Shown: positions 11,260-23,390, counted from the stretch's first letter. The stretch is DNA of 64,000 nt from Lunularia cruciata (GCA_948567375.1 OX419756.1:73758552-73822551); one strand, 5' to 3'. Translations and numbers: made by a program. Notes: generated by a model from the sequence alone, not told the origin.

Positions 11260-11814
11260 TTAGGGTGGTAATCCTGAGGGTAGATCATCAGGAAAGACAT
11301 CTTGAAACTCATCCAACACATCCTTCAATTTCTCAGGAATTTGTCCAGCGAGTTGTGCACTCTGGACTTCTCTTATTAGACCCAGAAAACATCTATTGGT
11401 CTTACAGACAGTTGTCGTCCCTACGACATATAGAGGCAGTTTCTGCCTGTGTGATTTTTCTTTAACCCCAATGATTGACCATTGGTGGGTTCTCACTACT
11501 TTCTTCCTCCAATCCACCATTGGGTTGTACTGCTCCATCCATGGCATGCCTAAAATTGCATCATAACGGGCTAACTGTATCACTCGCCACTCAATTGCTT
11601 CTTGATATTCTCCTATAGAGAGGGTTACCCGTCTAGGTAATGATTCAATCCTCTCTATTTGCCCATTTGGTAACTCTACTTCTTCATTTCCATCTCTCTC
11701 TAGATCCATTCCCAAGCTTATTGCAATAGAGCGAGACAAGAAATTCTCTGTTTCTCCCGGATCTATTAATACTCTCACTTGATTACCTTCTAGGATTCCA
11801 TTCACGACAATCAA
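11260..11814 (-). CDS. Element K aspartic protease region
   Basis: 184-codon open stretch of pol. The retropepsin active site reads VLIDPGETENF, so the usual D-S/T-G is D-P-G, and the second motif is DAILGMPWME. It ends with the protease-RT linker (FQDVFPDDLPSGLPP) just before a TAA. The altered D-P-G would probably impair the protease. Gag lies in a different frame (-1 relative), as is common between gag and pol. Confidence 0.85.
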   Translation of the reverse strand: MIVVNGILEGNQVRVLIDPGETENFLSRSIAISLGMDLERDGNEEVELPNGQIERIESLPRRVTLSIGEYQEAIEWRVIQLARYDAILGMPWMEQYNPMVDWRKKVVRTHQWSIIGVKEKSHRQKLPLYVVGTTTVCKTNRCFLGLIREVQSAQLAGQIPEKLKDVLDEFQDVFPDDLPSGLPP

Positions 11815-11999
11815 TTGTGAGGTTGCCTTTTGGGATCTTTGTGCATTATTCTTCTTCCTTCCCTCGCTTCTCTGCTTCCTTATTGAGCTAGTAAGGCCGC
11901 GAGGTACATTTACTGGCGACCTTCATTTTCCGAAGTGGTTTCCACCTCCTCCTCTTCAATGTGCCTCTCCATGTTGTTCAAAGATCACTTGTACGAAGG

Positions 12000-13016
12000 C
12001 CGAGGGCCTCTAGGGAAACAAGTGCAACAATTGGTAGATATGTGCCCAATATGGCCACAATTGTAACAACGGCGTTGTTCTCCTCGAGTCCCTTCTCCTC
12101 GTGGGACTCCATCTCTTTGTTCTTCTACCCGTCTTCGCTCTCCTTGAAGCGGCCGTGCTCCTCGATCCCGGAATCAAAGGTTGTCCAATTCCATCGGTAC
12201 TGGTCCACCCATGTGTGGCATTTCTGCCCGATAATGTTGAGGTGGAACTACTCCTTCACCTCCACCTAATGCTCCGGTTATTCTTTGCGCACAAGCAATA
12301 GCTTCAAATACCGTGTGAGGGTTTTGCACCATGACTTCTTGGCGAATCCGCTCTTTCAACCCTCGTTTGAAATTGTTGAGAGCCTCTGCTGGACTCATGT
12401 CGGTAATTGCAACTTGTAGATCCAGAAATGCCTCCACATACTCTTGTACGCTATTCTTCTGTCTCAATCCCCATAGTCGGGTTCGAGCCATCTGCACAAA
12501 ATCCACCAATTGGAAATTCTTGAGCAGTCCTTCTTGCATTGCTGTCCATGTGACCTCCCTTCTCTCTGCCAGCATGGATCGTTCCCAAGCATCATACCAT
12601 GTGAGGGCTTTATCGGTCAAGTACCCATATGCAAACACGCCTGCAGCATGCTCTGTGATCTCTGTTGAGAACAATCAAAAATATCGATTCATTCTTGAGA
12701 TCCAATTCTCCACTACTCCCATCGTACGCTGCCCCTTGTAAGGCTCGATGTTGCAGGTCTTCTTCATCCGGAGTAGCAATGTGGCTTCATCATTGATAGG
12801 GTTCATAGGCACGGGTGCCTCTCCAAGTACTTCAGTCGCAGGTATTGGGTTTTGAGACGGCTCTTCTTCTTGCATGGCTTGGTCGTTCCTGAGGATCTGC
12901 ACTTGACTTTGCAATGTCTCCATGGTCATCTTAATCTCTCGAAATTCATTCAACATCCCTTGCATTCCTTGCACCAGCTCTTGCAATTGCGGATCCATGG
13001 TTCCTGTAACACTCAA
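12000..13016 (-). pseudogene. Element K gag with CCHC zinc knuckle
   Basis: Gag in one frame: 13016-12675, a stop, then 12674-12174, another stop, and on to a zinc knuckle CYNCGHIGHISTNC at about 12074-12033 (C-X2-C-X4-H-X4-C). The middle shows the retrotransposon gag pattern (DKALTWYDAWE...; VQEYVEAFLDLQ...LNNFKRGLKERIRQEV). An N-terminal heptad-rich segment (residues 8-45 of the 13016 ORF) could oligomerise. It forms the capsid-like particle that packages the RNA. Confidence 0.85.
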
Positions 13017-13031
13017 TTGCTAATGTCTACT

Positions 13032-13461
13032 TCAATACAAAGTCAATATAATCACTCTAGAAGGCGCATGAACTATCGGAACTACCATTGGGACCTCAGA
13101 AGCTATCACTCGTTGATAATACTCCTCACCAAAATTCCTAACCACAAAATCTCTAAACATCAATTTTGGCCTCACTACATAACGGATTTCTACTTGAGTG
13201 TTGAAAGGGAGAGGATTTGGGACATTCATATCCATATTATCATAATAGAATGTAGATTGTCAAATCCCACTCTCTGTCATATATCACCACAGGTAGAATC
13301 ACCGGGTTTGGTGAGTTCATCACTCTGTCCATGAATTCCGCACCAAAGTGATAAACTAGCAATACTCTCATCTGCTCACGCTGGATGTACATAACCTTGA
13401 TGTGGAATGGGTTTGAGAATGGAAAGCTAGGTGCGGGAAATTGTCCCCCTGGTGCATCCAT
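13032..13461 (-). CDS. Element K tandem small modules upstream of gag
   Basis: Two adjacent short ORFs (13461-13240, 73 aa; 13235-13032, 67 aa) between the PBS and gag. They look like repeats of one module: a hydrophobic strand (HIKVMYIQRE / EIRYVVRP), a helix with FG.E...RV, then V..P(V/I)V and a closing ITIY/ILTLY strand. Element G has the same module twice (39784-40017, -; 40831-40995, +). I do not recognise the fold. The placement suggests leader-encoded or gag-N-terminal peptides. Confidence 0.55.
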
Positions 13462-13588
13462 CCCATCCGCTCTCTAAAGTCCTTCCTAAGTCTAGCGATT
13501 ACTCTATGTTCTCCACCTCAAATTACTCAGTTTCAATAGTTTGTGCTATTCCAAGAGGGGTGATCCACTCTCTTGGACTAGAACACTC

Positions 13589-13600
13589 GCTCTGATACCA
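13589..13600 (-). other. Element K primer-binding site (tRNA-iMet)
   Basis: The minus strand reads TGGTATCAGAGC one base after the 5' LTR, complementary to the 3' end of plant initiator-methionine tRNA, which primes minus-strand synthesis in many plant LTR elements. Confidence 0.9.
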
Positions 13601-13601
13601 T

Positions 13602-14342
13602 TGTAATACTCCGAGGACAAGAGAAGAGAGAAAACACATATTGCACACTCACACATTCGATGCCCCAAGGGAGCACCTTCTCTTTATTATATAGACAAAG
13701 AGGATCTCCTCCAAGGAAGCTCCACCATAGGATTAGGGACACAGATAGGTGACATGTCAGCAAGCTCCACCCTTGGATTACTTACTTGGATGGGTGACCT
13801 GTCTGGTCTAGGTCCTATCTGGTTGGTCAAATGAGCTTTGACCGGAGGGAATCTTCTAGGGAATCTTCCTATAGGAATCTCAACATCACATGAGTAAGGT
13901 ACCGTTGGAAAGCTCTCGACAAGACAAACCAGGGGGGATGGAAGGCCAGCCTTTACTCTATTGGGGGGGGGGAACATGCACATTTTTTAGGCCTAATTCA
14001 TCCGTTTAGGCCTCCGAAATTGCCTTCAAAGATTTCAGGCATATTTCGGTTCCTACTCTATTAGTAGAAGTCCTTTTTTGGTGATACCTCTTTCTGATCT
14101 GTTTAGTCCATCATGTGTAACATCCTTCCAGATGTTACCAAACCAATTCTCACCTTTAAATCATATGTCTAGCTATTGGTTCTAAGGTTCTCAAGTCTAT
14201 TTTGGTTTCTACCCTATTAGTAGAAGTACTCTTTTGGTGATACTTCTATCTGATCTATTTTGACCATCATGTATAACATCATTCTAGATGTTACCAAACC
14301 AAATTTCACATCTAGATCATATGGCTAACCCTTGGTATTACA
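13602..14342 (-). repeat. Element K 5' LTR
   Basis: 741-bp LTR, upstream in element orientation. It is about 96-97% identical by eye to the copy at 7734-8471, with the same terminal inverted repeats. Target duplication GCAGC follows at 14343-14347. Confidence 0.93.
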
Positions 14343-14347
14343 GCAGC

Positions 14348-15565
14348 AAGGAGAAAGGTAAGGTTTGTGAAGCATCAAGAGGGCTTGGGAAATCTGAGAC
14401 AAATTGATAAGTCAAGGAAACCAGGAGAGAATTTTGAGAGGACAAGAGACACAAAGGATTGGAACCATGAGAAGGATTTCAAGAGAGCAAAGGATAAGAA
14501 GAAACTGGAGGAAGAATTTTGAGAGAGAGAGAGAGGATAGGAGGAATTTTCCAAGAGAAAGCTTGGGTGTATACATGGTTTAGAGACTGCTGATAGAGGC
14601 AGAGGTTTGAGGCTAACTAGAGAGACCCTAGAAGGAGTTTATAAGATAGTTGCTAGGAAGGAACTTTCCAAAGGGCAGGCTAAAGGAGACAAGACAGAAG
14701 AAGAGGCATTTTGAAATTGAAGTTGCCTGGGCAGAGAGGTAAGAAGAAGAAAAAAAATCCCCAAATTTGAGTTGGTTTGGGCAGGCAAAGTTGGATTTGG
14801 ACACAACAAAGCTTAGGTCTTGACTGTGATAGAAGGTGAATAAACTAGAACATTTGAGCAAGAGCTTAGGCCTTGACAATGGCATGACTAAGAGAAGCAA
14901 AGTTTTGCAGTTGATTTTGAGGTGGATAGGACATGAAAGAGAGGGAGAACATGAGGGAAACCTAGGATTAGGACTTGGTGGTGTTTGATTCCTCTCCATT
15001 GTTATTTGACTTTTGCTGAAACTTAGGATATTGTGTGTTAATTTGGAGCTAGATGCTTACCCAAGAGGGCTTATAAATGAGGATACAAAGGTGTGTTGGA
15101 ACCTATATGAAGTTTCATGGATGAATGTATTTATTACGAATTGTGAGGAGTATTAGGAAGAATGTCTCTACTCTCGGAGCTTCCATTCTAGCATATGTAG
15201 ACGGATCAAGTTGCTGATCTGTTTGAATTGAAATGAGTCCAACCCATAGCTTGTGTATTGCAAACAAACCCCACTAAATCTATGAACTTCAAGCCAAAAT
15301 TTTAACAGAACATGAACATGCCTTAGTGATATATGAAATCTGACTTCAAACCACTAAACTCAACCCAAACAGCCCCACAAGGAGCCTACAGATGGAGCAA
15401 CTGTAGACAAGTTGCTCCATCAAAAGGAGCAACCTGCAATCAAATGAACCAGTAGAACCTACGACAGGTTGGGAAGAAACTTACAATCCACTGCCAAATA
15501 TGACAACCTAAGCACAAGCAGCCAAGTGCTCGGCGCACTCTCAAGACCATAGGATTTCCCTTGAT
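14348..15565. other. No gene seen; continuation of the K-interrupted spacer
   Basis: Purine-rich at first (AG tracts to about 14990), then mixed sequence. No domain was recognised on either strand. The minus-strand ORF at 14628-14999 is a Ser/Pro/Leu composition artefact. Confidence 0.5.
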
Positions 15566-15968
15566 AATGTTTGAGAGAGCAAGTAGATAGGAAGATAAGT
15601 GAGGTAGGAGACAATGTAAGTCTCATATTAGATTTAGTAAACTCAGAGTTAGAGAGACTAAGGAGTAGTGTGAAGGAGGAGAAGAAGACCGAAGTTGCAG
15701 AAGTAGGAGTGCAGGTGTCTTTGGATTTGACATTTGAGACATTAGAGAAGAGTGGGTCAGAAGATAAAGAGTTAGATAAGTTACCTACCAGTGCAATTGT
15801 AGTTTAGGGTGAAGAACTAATCAAAATAATGGAGAAATTAGTAGAATTAGATAGAACCAAAGAAGGAGAAGTGATAGTAAGATCATTGGGTTTGGAAGAA
15901 GAAGAAGAAGTAGACATCAGATCGGAGTAGAAATAGTTTTGAGATATGAAAAGGCAGATATGAAGAGG
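15566..15968 (+). pseudogene. Family B, copy C (C-terminal end of ORF)
   Basis: Carries the last about 115 residues of the family B protein: the VDRKISEVGDN, GVQVSLDL...LEKSGS.DKELDKLPTSAI and EEEEVDI blocks match copy B, with a TAG in between. It starts where copy A stops, on the same strand, then runs into an LTR at 15969. Confidence 0.7.
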
Positions 15969-16725
15969 TCCATTGTCATTTTGGATCTATAGGTTGGTAG
16001 AGTTGTTATAGAATGGTATAGTTGTTGGCAACTATCGATTGCTCTACTATTTAAAGAGTGCAATTGCAATGTTATGTTGTTCAGTATTCCAATTTATGAA
16101 GATAGATAAAGCAAAGTGTTGATTTTAGTGCTCGTTGCTTGAGCTTAATTTTGAGTATCAATTTTGTGTTTGTGGTTGTGAGTGTTGCAAGAAATTCAAA
16201 GTGCAAGTCAATGTGCTTGTTGGATGTTGGATTCCATAGCTCTGGTTGTCATTCTGTGTGTTTGCTCTTGAGTGAAGTGCAATTGGAGCAATGCCTTGAT
16301 AGCTCTAAGAGGAATTGTAGTATTGGTAGTATTTTGCATTTGTGAGTGCAGTGCAAGGTTGATGTGAAGCAATTTAAGTCAAGGAAGTTGTGCCTTCAGT
16401 GGAGGGGTGGAACACAATTCTAAGGCAAAGGTGCTTTGTAATGAAGTAGCCATCTTTGGAAGGATTTGAATCATCACAATCAAGTTGTTTGGTAAGATTT
16501 GAATAAGTTGTGATTAGTGAGTGTTCATTTGTGACAAGACTACAAATCAGTGCTTGTTACTCTCTTATGGATGTGGTTTCTTCCTGAGAGATTAAAGATA
16601 CAACCAAGAATAACTGAGATTGTTATTGTTTACCTTTGTATTTGGACATTTCTAGTTTGTATCTCTATGGGAACAAACTTTATTTGCTTGATTACCCGCA
16701 AAAGTGATACTTGTTGGGTTGTGAC
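15969..16725 (+). repeat. Family B 3' LTR of copy C
   Basis: Matches the reverse complement of the copy B LTR along its length (for example TTGTTGGATGTTGGATTCCATAGC and the block ending GGGTTGTGAC). Termini have decayed. Short ORFs inside are translations of LTR sequence, not genes. Confidence 0.7.
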
Positions 16726-16739
16726 GAATGGTATGGAAA

Positions 16740-17420
16740 GACCATGAGTTAAAGATGGAGCTATTATAGAGCAAGTAGTTCTTTATGGTATATCTCTCTA
16801 GCTTAGAGTTAGAGAATTTATGGAGTATTACGTGATACACTTTGAGGTTAGCATTTGGACCAATGGCTTGAAGAGTAAGGTTGAGTAGCTAATTTGGTCC
16901 ATAAGGCATTTTAGTTTCCTAATTTATGGAGTACATATAGGGGCATGGCTGATGGCATGCATGGTGAAATAGATATCAATGAACCCATCTATTTCTAGAG
17001 GCTATATGATTAGAACTTATAGTATATTTACCTCCTTAGGTACTGATTTATTGATAGTTGATAGTGATGTTGTTCCTTATTACAAGAACCATCACCATGG
17101 TGCTATACATTACCCTAGATTTACTCCTTAGCTTGCTCCTATGTTATCACACACATCATTATTAGAAATCCTAGCACCAATTCCACTATTATGTTTTTAG
17201 AGGAGGAATGGACCTCGGGTTATTTTAGAGATTATAGTTAAGACTCTTATGATAGTTTAGTAGAGCATTTGAGTAACCATATTCTACATCCCAAGGAGAG
17301 GGAATGGATGTGGAAATATAGTCCTTTCATTCTTTGAAGGATCCTCTATGAGCATTTTGATTATGCACTCCAGTGCCTACATATATAATCTACTATTTGA
17401 GTACTTTTATATACATATAC
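16740..17420 (+). pseudogene. Diverged copy of the 54.3-55.4 kb repeat ORF
   Basis: Nucleotide similarity to 54760-55420. Examples are the AAGAACCATCACCATGGTGCTATACATTACCC segment (17084-17115), matching the region coding for RNHPHGAIHSTH, and the block at 16960-17040 matching the region before it. All frames are interrupted. The protein family is not recognised. Confidence 0.5.
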
Positions 17421-20094
17421 ACCTATTTTTGTATATTGTATATGACATTTCTTTCCCACCTGGTGTACCTTTGTATATAAACTTCTTTGTTGACCTCTAT
17501 TAATTTTGGGCATGAGTGTATACACCTATTATGAGATGAAATTATATTAAAAAGATATAGTTAGTACATGAGTCTTCTATACTATATTGCTCATATCTAA
17601 TTTGCATTCTCTCTTTTTGCTTCTATCTTGTAATTACATTTGTATTATTTAGTAAAATTATATGCATACCATGCAATTGTATAAAATATAAAGCAATTTA
17701 TTTATCTTGCAATTAATATTTATATCATTTAGTTAGTAGAATGATATAGAGAAATGAGGACAGAAGCTTTTCAAGAATGGGAGATCCATAACTCATTAAA
17801 TTCAAATGAGATGCAAGATATGTAAAGTAAGCAATATGTCAATCCTTTGATCTAACAATAGAAGAAATAAACCTAACATAGAAACAAATGGAGAGTAAAA
17901 CCTATCTACCAAAGATCTACAATTGCATAGAAAAAACATAACAAAAGTGCAAAGAAGAGAAATGAAGTCAACATAAAGAGCCAGAAGCAAAAAATAAATA
18001 TGGACCCAAAAAGAAAAGCCATGTAGCAGCAAGTAAAATGTGAGATTGCACAATTAGTAGAATGATATGCATAGTTAGCAGCCAGTTAGTAGAATGATAA
18101 GTGTACCATATAGTTGTATAAAATATTTGAATTTTTTTATACAAATATATATTCTCTTTATTGCTTATATCTAATTTTTATTCCCACTTTTCACTTCCAA
18201 TAAGAGAAGCAAATACTTTTCCCTCTTATTGAGAAGAACACATAAGTAGTTTTCCCAAGTCAAACTAAGGTAATTTTGGAACAAGATGAAGTAAGCTGTG
18301 AAATAGTTTTGCTAGTGTCCTTCCTATATTCTCTCCCTTGCATCAGATTCTTCTCTCTGTTGTGGTGCTTGCTCTACCAAGAGTTGGTATTCTTCAACAA
18401 CCTTGAGCTTCAGTACTTTACTTTGCGAGGGAATGAGCCCTTGTTGCAAAGGAAGACCTAGATGGCCGACACAATAGGCTAGGATGGTAGTGATGGTAAA
18501 TTGAATGTGATATTATTAATTTATTGGCTTTGGTATATACAATTTTGGGACTATTAAGTAATGTGATGCATATTGCAAGGGCATAGTTGAGTTCCTTAGC
18601 TTAAGTAGAGCAAAGTGTTTCAGTCCAAATGACAATGGTCAAGTGAGTGAGTGAGTGAGTGAGTAAGAGAATAAAATAATGAAAAAATTATAGATTGGAG
18701 TTGAATAATATAGACTTGCACTAAGTTGTGATATTTTCTTATATTGTGTTCTTGGTGTTTCATGTTTTATGAAGAGATCTGATGTAGGATAGAAATTGCT
18801 AGGACCCAAGAAGGTGCAATGGCAAATATGAGGTTCAATCATATGCCATTGAAGGCATCTTGTGGTGTTTTTTTCTTAAAGGGATCAAGTTGGGGTTGAG
18901 GTATTCTATACATGTATTTTTGTGCATCTCATGCTAAGTGCAAGCAGCTCAAGCTGCACTTCTTGCACATGCTATGCATCTTGGGATTACTGTAGGAAAC
19001 ATTAACTTTGCAAAACACAACAATGAAAGTGTTAAGTGCATGCTTTGAAAACCATAAATTATTATCAAGATTTGAACAAACTAACACAATAAAATTTTAT
19101 CATTCCTAGTTCATGGTTCAACGAGTTCATGCTTTGAAAGACAAGGTCATGCTTTTGCCAATTCATGTTTCCAAAGATAATAAAAGTTCATCACTCCTAA
19201 TTCATGCTTCAACCAGTTCATACTTTGAAAGAGAGTGGAAAAAAATAGAATTACATTTCCACATCATTCTCATATTTTTTATTAATAAACTTGTATCTTT
19301 ATAGTGCATGAGCTTTTCAACTTGTGAGCTTTTGATTACATGTCATGTGATCTACAATCATCACTACATGGAATTATAGTCATTATAAACACTACAATCT
19401 AGAATAGTGAATTTAGAATCAACATCAGAAGCACTACTACCAAATCTATCTTTGATAAAAATTTGATTATACTTTTAATCTTCTTTGGGGGTTTCCATGC
19501 TCAAACTAATTCTATTTTCATGAAGTAAAACCTTATCAATTATGCCTTCTTCTCCTTGATTCAGCATTTCTTAACTTTGGACCTTTTTTCCATCATGATT
19601 GTATGCTTTGCCTTAGTCTTCTTTGTATATGCTTCTACAAGGTACCTTTTTTTTCAAATTTTTGCAACCTTTTAGGCTTCTATTTCTACTATCTTATATC
19701 TCTCTTGATCCTCTAATGAACTTTACTTTTACATGATTATGGTTTGCTAAATTATTGCAAAGTTAATAGGAGTAGGAATGATTTGTGAACTCACTTTTGA
19801 AATCTTTCTCTTATGAAATTCACTATCTTCTCCTTAGAATGATTTTCCCCTTCTATTTTAGCTTTCTTGTAATGATATCTACTTTGTTCTTGCTTATTGA
19901 TCTTTATATGTTCTTGGAGATTCATATTCAAGTATCATTCTTGACATAGCTCCACTCTCTTCTTCAAATGCATCATTAAAATCTACCACATGGGATAGCA
20001 AATGGAATTGAATCCACCCTCAAAGACTCTAAAATCTCTTCTTCATTTGATTGAAATTGTCTTCTGTTCTTCCCTTGCTACTCTACCTATTAGC
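17421..20094. other. No gene seen; A/T-rich repeat debris
   Basis: A/T-rich, with short ORFs only. A GTGA microsatellite sits at about 18640-18667. The part at 19480-20094 reads on the minus strand as a Lys/Glu-rich, stop-riddled sequence and could be old coding debris. Nothing was identified. Confidence 0.4.
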
Positions 20095-20779
20095 TATAAT
20101 ACCAATAGCTAGATAAATTATCTAGAGATGGAATTTGGTTTGGTAATATCTGGAAGGATGTTATACATGATGGACTAAGTAGATGAGCTAGAGGTATCAC
20201 CAAAAGAGTACTTCTACTAATAGGCCAAAAACCCAAAATGCTTGGAAACTTTAGAATCAATAGTTAGGCATATGATCTAGAGGTGAAACTTAGGGTGGTA
20301 ACATCTAGAAGGATGTTACACATGATGGAGAACATAGATCAGATAGAGATTTCACTAAATGAGCACTTCTACTAATAGGCTTGAAAACTTTAGAGGTAAT
20401 TTTGGAGGCCTAAACGGATGAATTAGGCTTCAAAAAAGGTATAGAGTTTCTCCCCAATGGAAGGTAGATTGGCCTTCCCTCCCCTTGGTTTGTCTCACCA
20501 AGAGCTTTCCAATGGTACCTCACCCATGTGATTCTAAGATTCCTACAAGATTCTCTAACAAATTCCCTCTAGTCAAAGCTTATTTGACCAGATGTGACCA
20601 AGACCAACATGTCACCCATCCGAGCAAGTAATCTAAGGGTGGAGCTTGCTGACAGGTCACCTATCCAAGCACCTAAACCTATGATGGAGGTCCTTTGGGG
20701 CATGGAGGATTGAGTGTAAAACTTGTGTTTTCTCTCTTATATCTCTCTTGAAGAGTTCTCTTGTCCTTGGAGTATTACA
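20095..20779 (+). repeat. Solo LTR of element K family
   Basis: Aligns along its length with the reverse complement of the K LTR. It starts TATAATACC (first G mutated) and ends GGAGTATTACA. Neither a PBS after it nor a PPT before it is visible, so it is a solo LTR. It is more diverged than the K LTR pair. Confidence 0.8.
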
Positions 20780-21430
20780 TTAGCCCTCCCTTTGTCAAGT
20801 ATATGCACTTGAAACTCATCATTGTCCCCTATATTTCAACAACTTCCAAACCAATATTCACTAGTGTGGGAGGTGGAATATTTTCCCTACCTCCAAACAT
20901 GAGATATAATTTAACTTATCTTCCATTTTTCTCCATCAATGCTTGTATTCTTTATTTGTAAGACCTTCACTAATACTCTTGTTCTTCCAATCTTTACACG
21001 GTTGCTTTCTTCTTGATCTTTTGCTTCTTTGTAGGATTTCATGTACCATACACAATTCTTGTACAATTTGTCTTTGGTCAATGAAGGTGGAAATTATCTT
21101 TTGGGCCAAACTAAAAGATCTTCATGTACATAAAAGCAATGCTTTTTGAATGGGCTTTTTGCAATGGGCTTTGTGCAAAATTTTCATCATCCTTTAGATA
21201 ATCTAGTATATGTGCATAATAATGGGGTATATGGAATATGTCATCCTTATCCTCCCACCTTGGTCTTATTTTCTGATATCATAGATGATGAAACTATTTT
21301 TAGAAGATCTTGGAACTTCACTTGTGTGTGTTACAAGGGCACCAATTGAGATCATAAATGAATGGAAATGGAAAAGGAAGCTGAAGTGGATAGAGGAAGA
21401 GAAATAAAATGTTGAGCTACCATGGATTAT
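20780..21430 (-). pseudogene. Diverged copy of the 56.4-57.1 kb repeat
   Basis: On the minus strand the region around 21240-21140 reads LHMMIHHYAHILDYL, matching LHMVIHHYGQILDYLEE at 57030-56940, and the similarity continues to about 20900. Many stops. The protein is unrecognised. Confidence 0.5.
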
Positions 21431-22419
21431 CTACAAAGGGAATTGACAAAGTTAAAATAACCTATTGGTTTTGTTGCAACCAATTCAAAATGAAAATCCC
21501 AATGAGTAAATTGCAATTTTCCTGCGTAGCATTGCTTTGGCTCTACTCCAAATCTTGCCTTCACTTGCTCTGGATGGCACAGCTGTAGTTGTGCTCCAAT
21601 TCTTGCCATGAAAAATCTATCTTGGCACAAATTTCTTGTCTTGTTTCCAATGGTTTATGATTTGACTCACCTAGTTTGAAACTTCTCAATTTCATCTAAC
21701 CATCCAAGAAAGAGGAAGAGGAAAGGAAAGGAAGGTGAGTGGAGTGGAGGGGAGAATTCAAATGTATTTTCATAATTTTTGTTCATCTCTATTGGCTTCT
21801 ACTTTGAATTTGGTGGATAGTTTATGGTTGTCTTCAGTTCTCCTTTTATTCCAAGTCTTCTGCATCATGTCATATGAGGTATCCTATCACTCTCTAAGAT
21901 ATCTATGGCCTCTTTAGTATCCACTAATTGTGATTATAATGATTTTATTGTGTCATATGAGACATTGCCACTCTTTGAGATGTCTATGGCTTCCTTGGTG
22001 TCCACTTATTTGCAATTATGATGATGGCTAACTTCACTAATGAAGTCCTTGATTTTGCTAGAATTATTCAAAACTAACAACTCCACTACCTTGTAAGATG
22101 CTTTCATGTCCTATAAAATGATTTACAAGATTGTTCCATTAGGAGGTTTTTGTATTTTGTAAAGATCTCTAAAATTTTTTGCAAAATTCTTTTAAATCCT
22201 TTACGCAACGTGGGTGAGGAGTACTTGAGAAGTTTTAGGGAGGATGGTCCATATCCATTAAACCTTATGGGATTTGAAAATGGTAACCCATAAAAAATGT
22301 GTGAGTTATAAAGCTATGGACAATTTATGAGTCATGGGGCATTTATTTCCATAAATATTAATTAGTGATAAGAAATGTGACTTTGAAAAAGATGAGAGGA
22401 CAAGTTGGACCTAGGTAGG
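21431..22419. other. No gene seen
   Basis: Short ORFs only. A near-duplicate phrase occurs at 21866-21916 and 21950-22005 (CATATGAG..., CTCTaaGATaTCTATGGC), an old local duplication of about 83 bp. Confidence 0.4.
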
Positions 22420-23390
22420 CAATCAATGACATGAAAAACATGAAGTTTGTTTGTCGGGAGATTTGAATTAAAAATAGAGTACAGATCACCATGCCATTGG
22501 AATTTGATGTAAATTTCATAGTTCAAAGAGTAGTTCTTGAATTCTTTGAGTTTTATGGAAGTTTGTGGATGGAAATTGGGATAAGCATGGATGAGAAAAA
22601 TCCCTCATTTGATTGGAGGTAGTTGATTTGAAAGAGAAGAGTGTGGAATTGAATAGGTTCCCAATCCAATGCCTTGGATGAGTTCTTGGTAGTGCTTCAA
22701 ATAGAAATAAAGAAATGGGTATGCTTATAAATTAGAATTTCACAAGAGGAAGAGAGTGTTGAGTGGAGAAATGATGAATGTGGAGATTCTTGGGAGTTGG
22801 GTTTAGTGGAATGGATAGATGGATGAAGAGGAAATTGATGACATGGACCAACTTGTAATATGGTAGGAATTGATTCATATGTTTAGGTTTCTAAAGGAGA
22901 GGAGTGTAGCCTTTCATAGTAATGAGTTGTGATAAAGTTTTTTGGAGTGCTTGATCCTTCTACACTTAAATAAGTGAGGATGGATATGCATTCATTAAGT
23001 GCTTTAGTGAAGGTGCTTAAGTAACATGATGTTTTTAGAAGGAAGGATGGAAGAAACCCATGTGGCTTCAAGTGGCATTAACATTGGATAGATTTGGAGA
23101 TATCATAAACAATACATCAATAGACAAAGGAATGAATTTATTGAGAGTTTAGTGATGGATCAACTACAAAATTCACATATAGAGTAATCATTGCCATTTT
23201 TTCCATTCTAAGGAATCAAGTACAATGGCTAGAGAAGAAGAAAGATGTAGAATTTCTTCAATGTTTGCAAAGAAAGGATTTGAAGGATGTGTTGTATTCT
23301 ATTTCCTCTAACTCAAAGGCTCATAATAGATAGGGAAATATATTGTAGGAGAAAAGGCTCAAACTTTGTCAATGGCCAAGTGATAAGTAA
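22420..23390 (+). pseudogene. Stop-riddled coding remnant, unrecognised
   Basis: One frame stays protein-like across many stops, for example LEFDVNFIVQRVVLEFFEFYGSLW near 22500 and IIAIFSILRNQVQWLEKKKD near 23190. It lies directly upstream of the Harbinger fragment, so it may be an N-terminal or companion ORF of that transposon. No family was recognised. Confidence 0.35.

Larger units (their letters stand above)
7734..14342 (-). mobile_element. Ty3/Gypsy chromovirus K, nearly complete
   Basis: Complete minus-strand LTR retrotransposon of 6.6 kb. It has two LTRs (13602-14342 and 7734-8471) with perfect 8-bp inverted ends TGTAATAC...GTATTACA, a 5-bp target duplication GCAGC on both sides, a PBS matching initiator-Met tRNA and a PPT. 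The order gag, CCHC knuckle, protease, RT, RNase H, integrase, chromodomain is that of the chromovirus branch of Ty3/Gypsy. By eye the LTRs differ at roughly 25 sites, so insertion was fairly recent. The whole pol lies in one frame, broken only by four nonsense codons. Confidence 0.93.
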
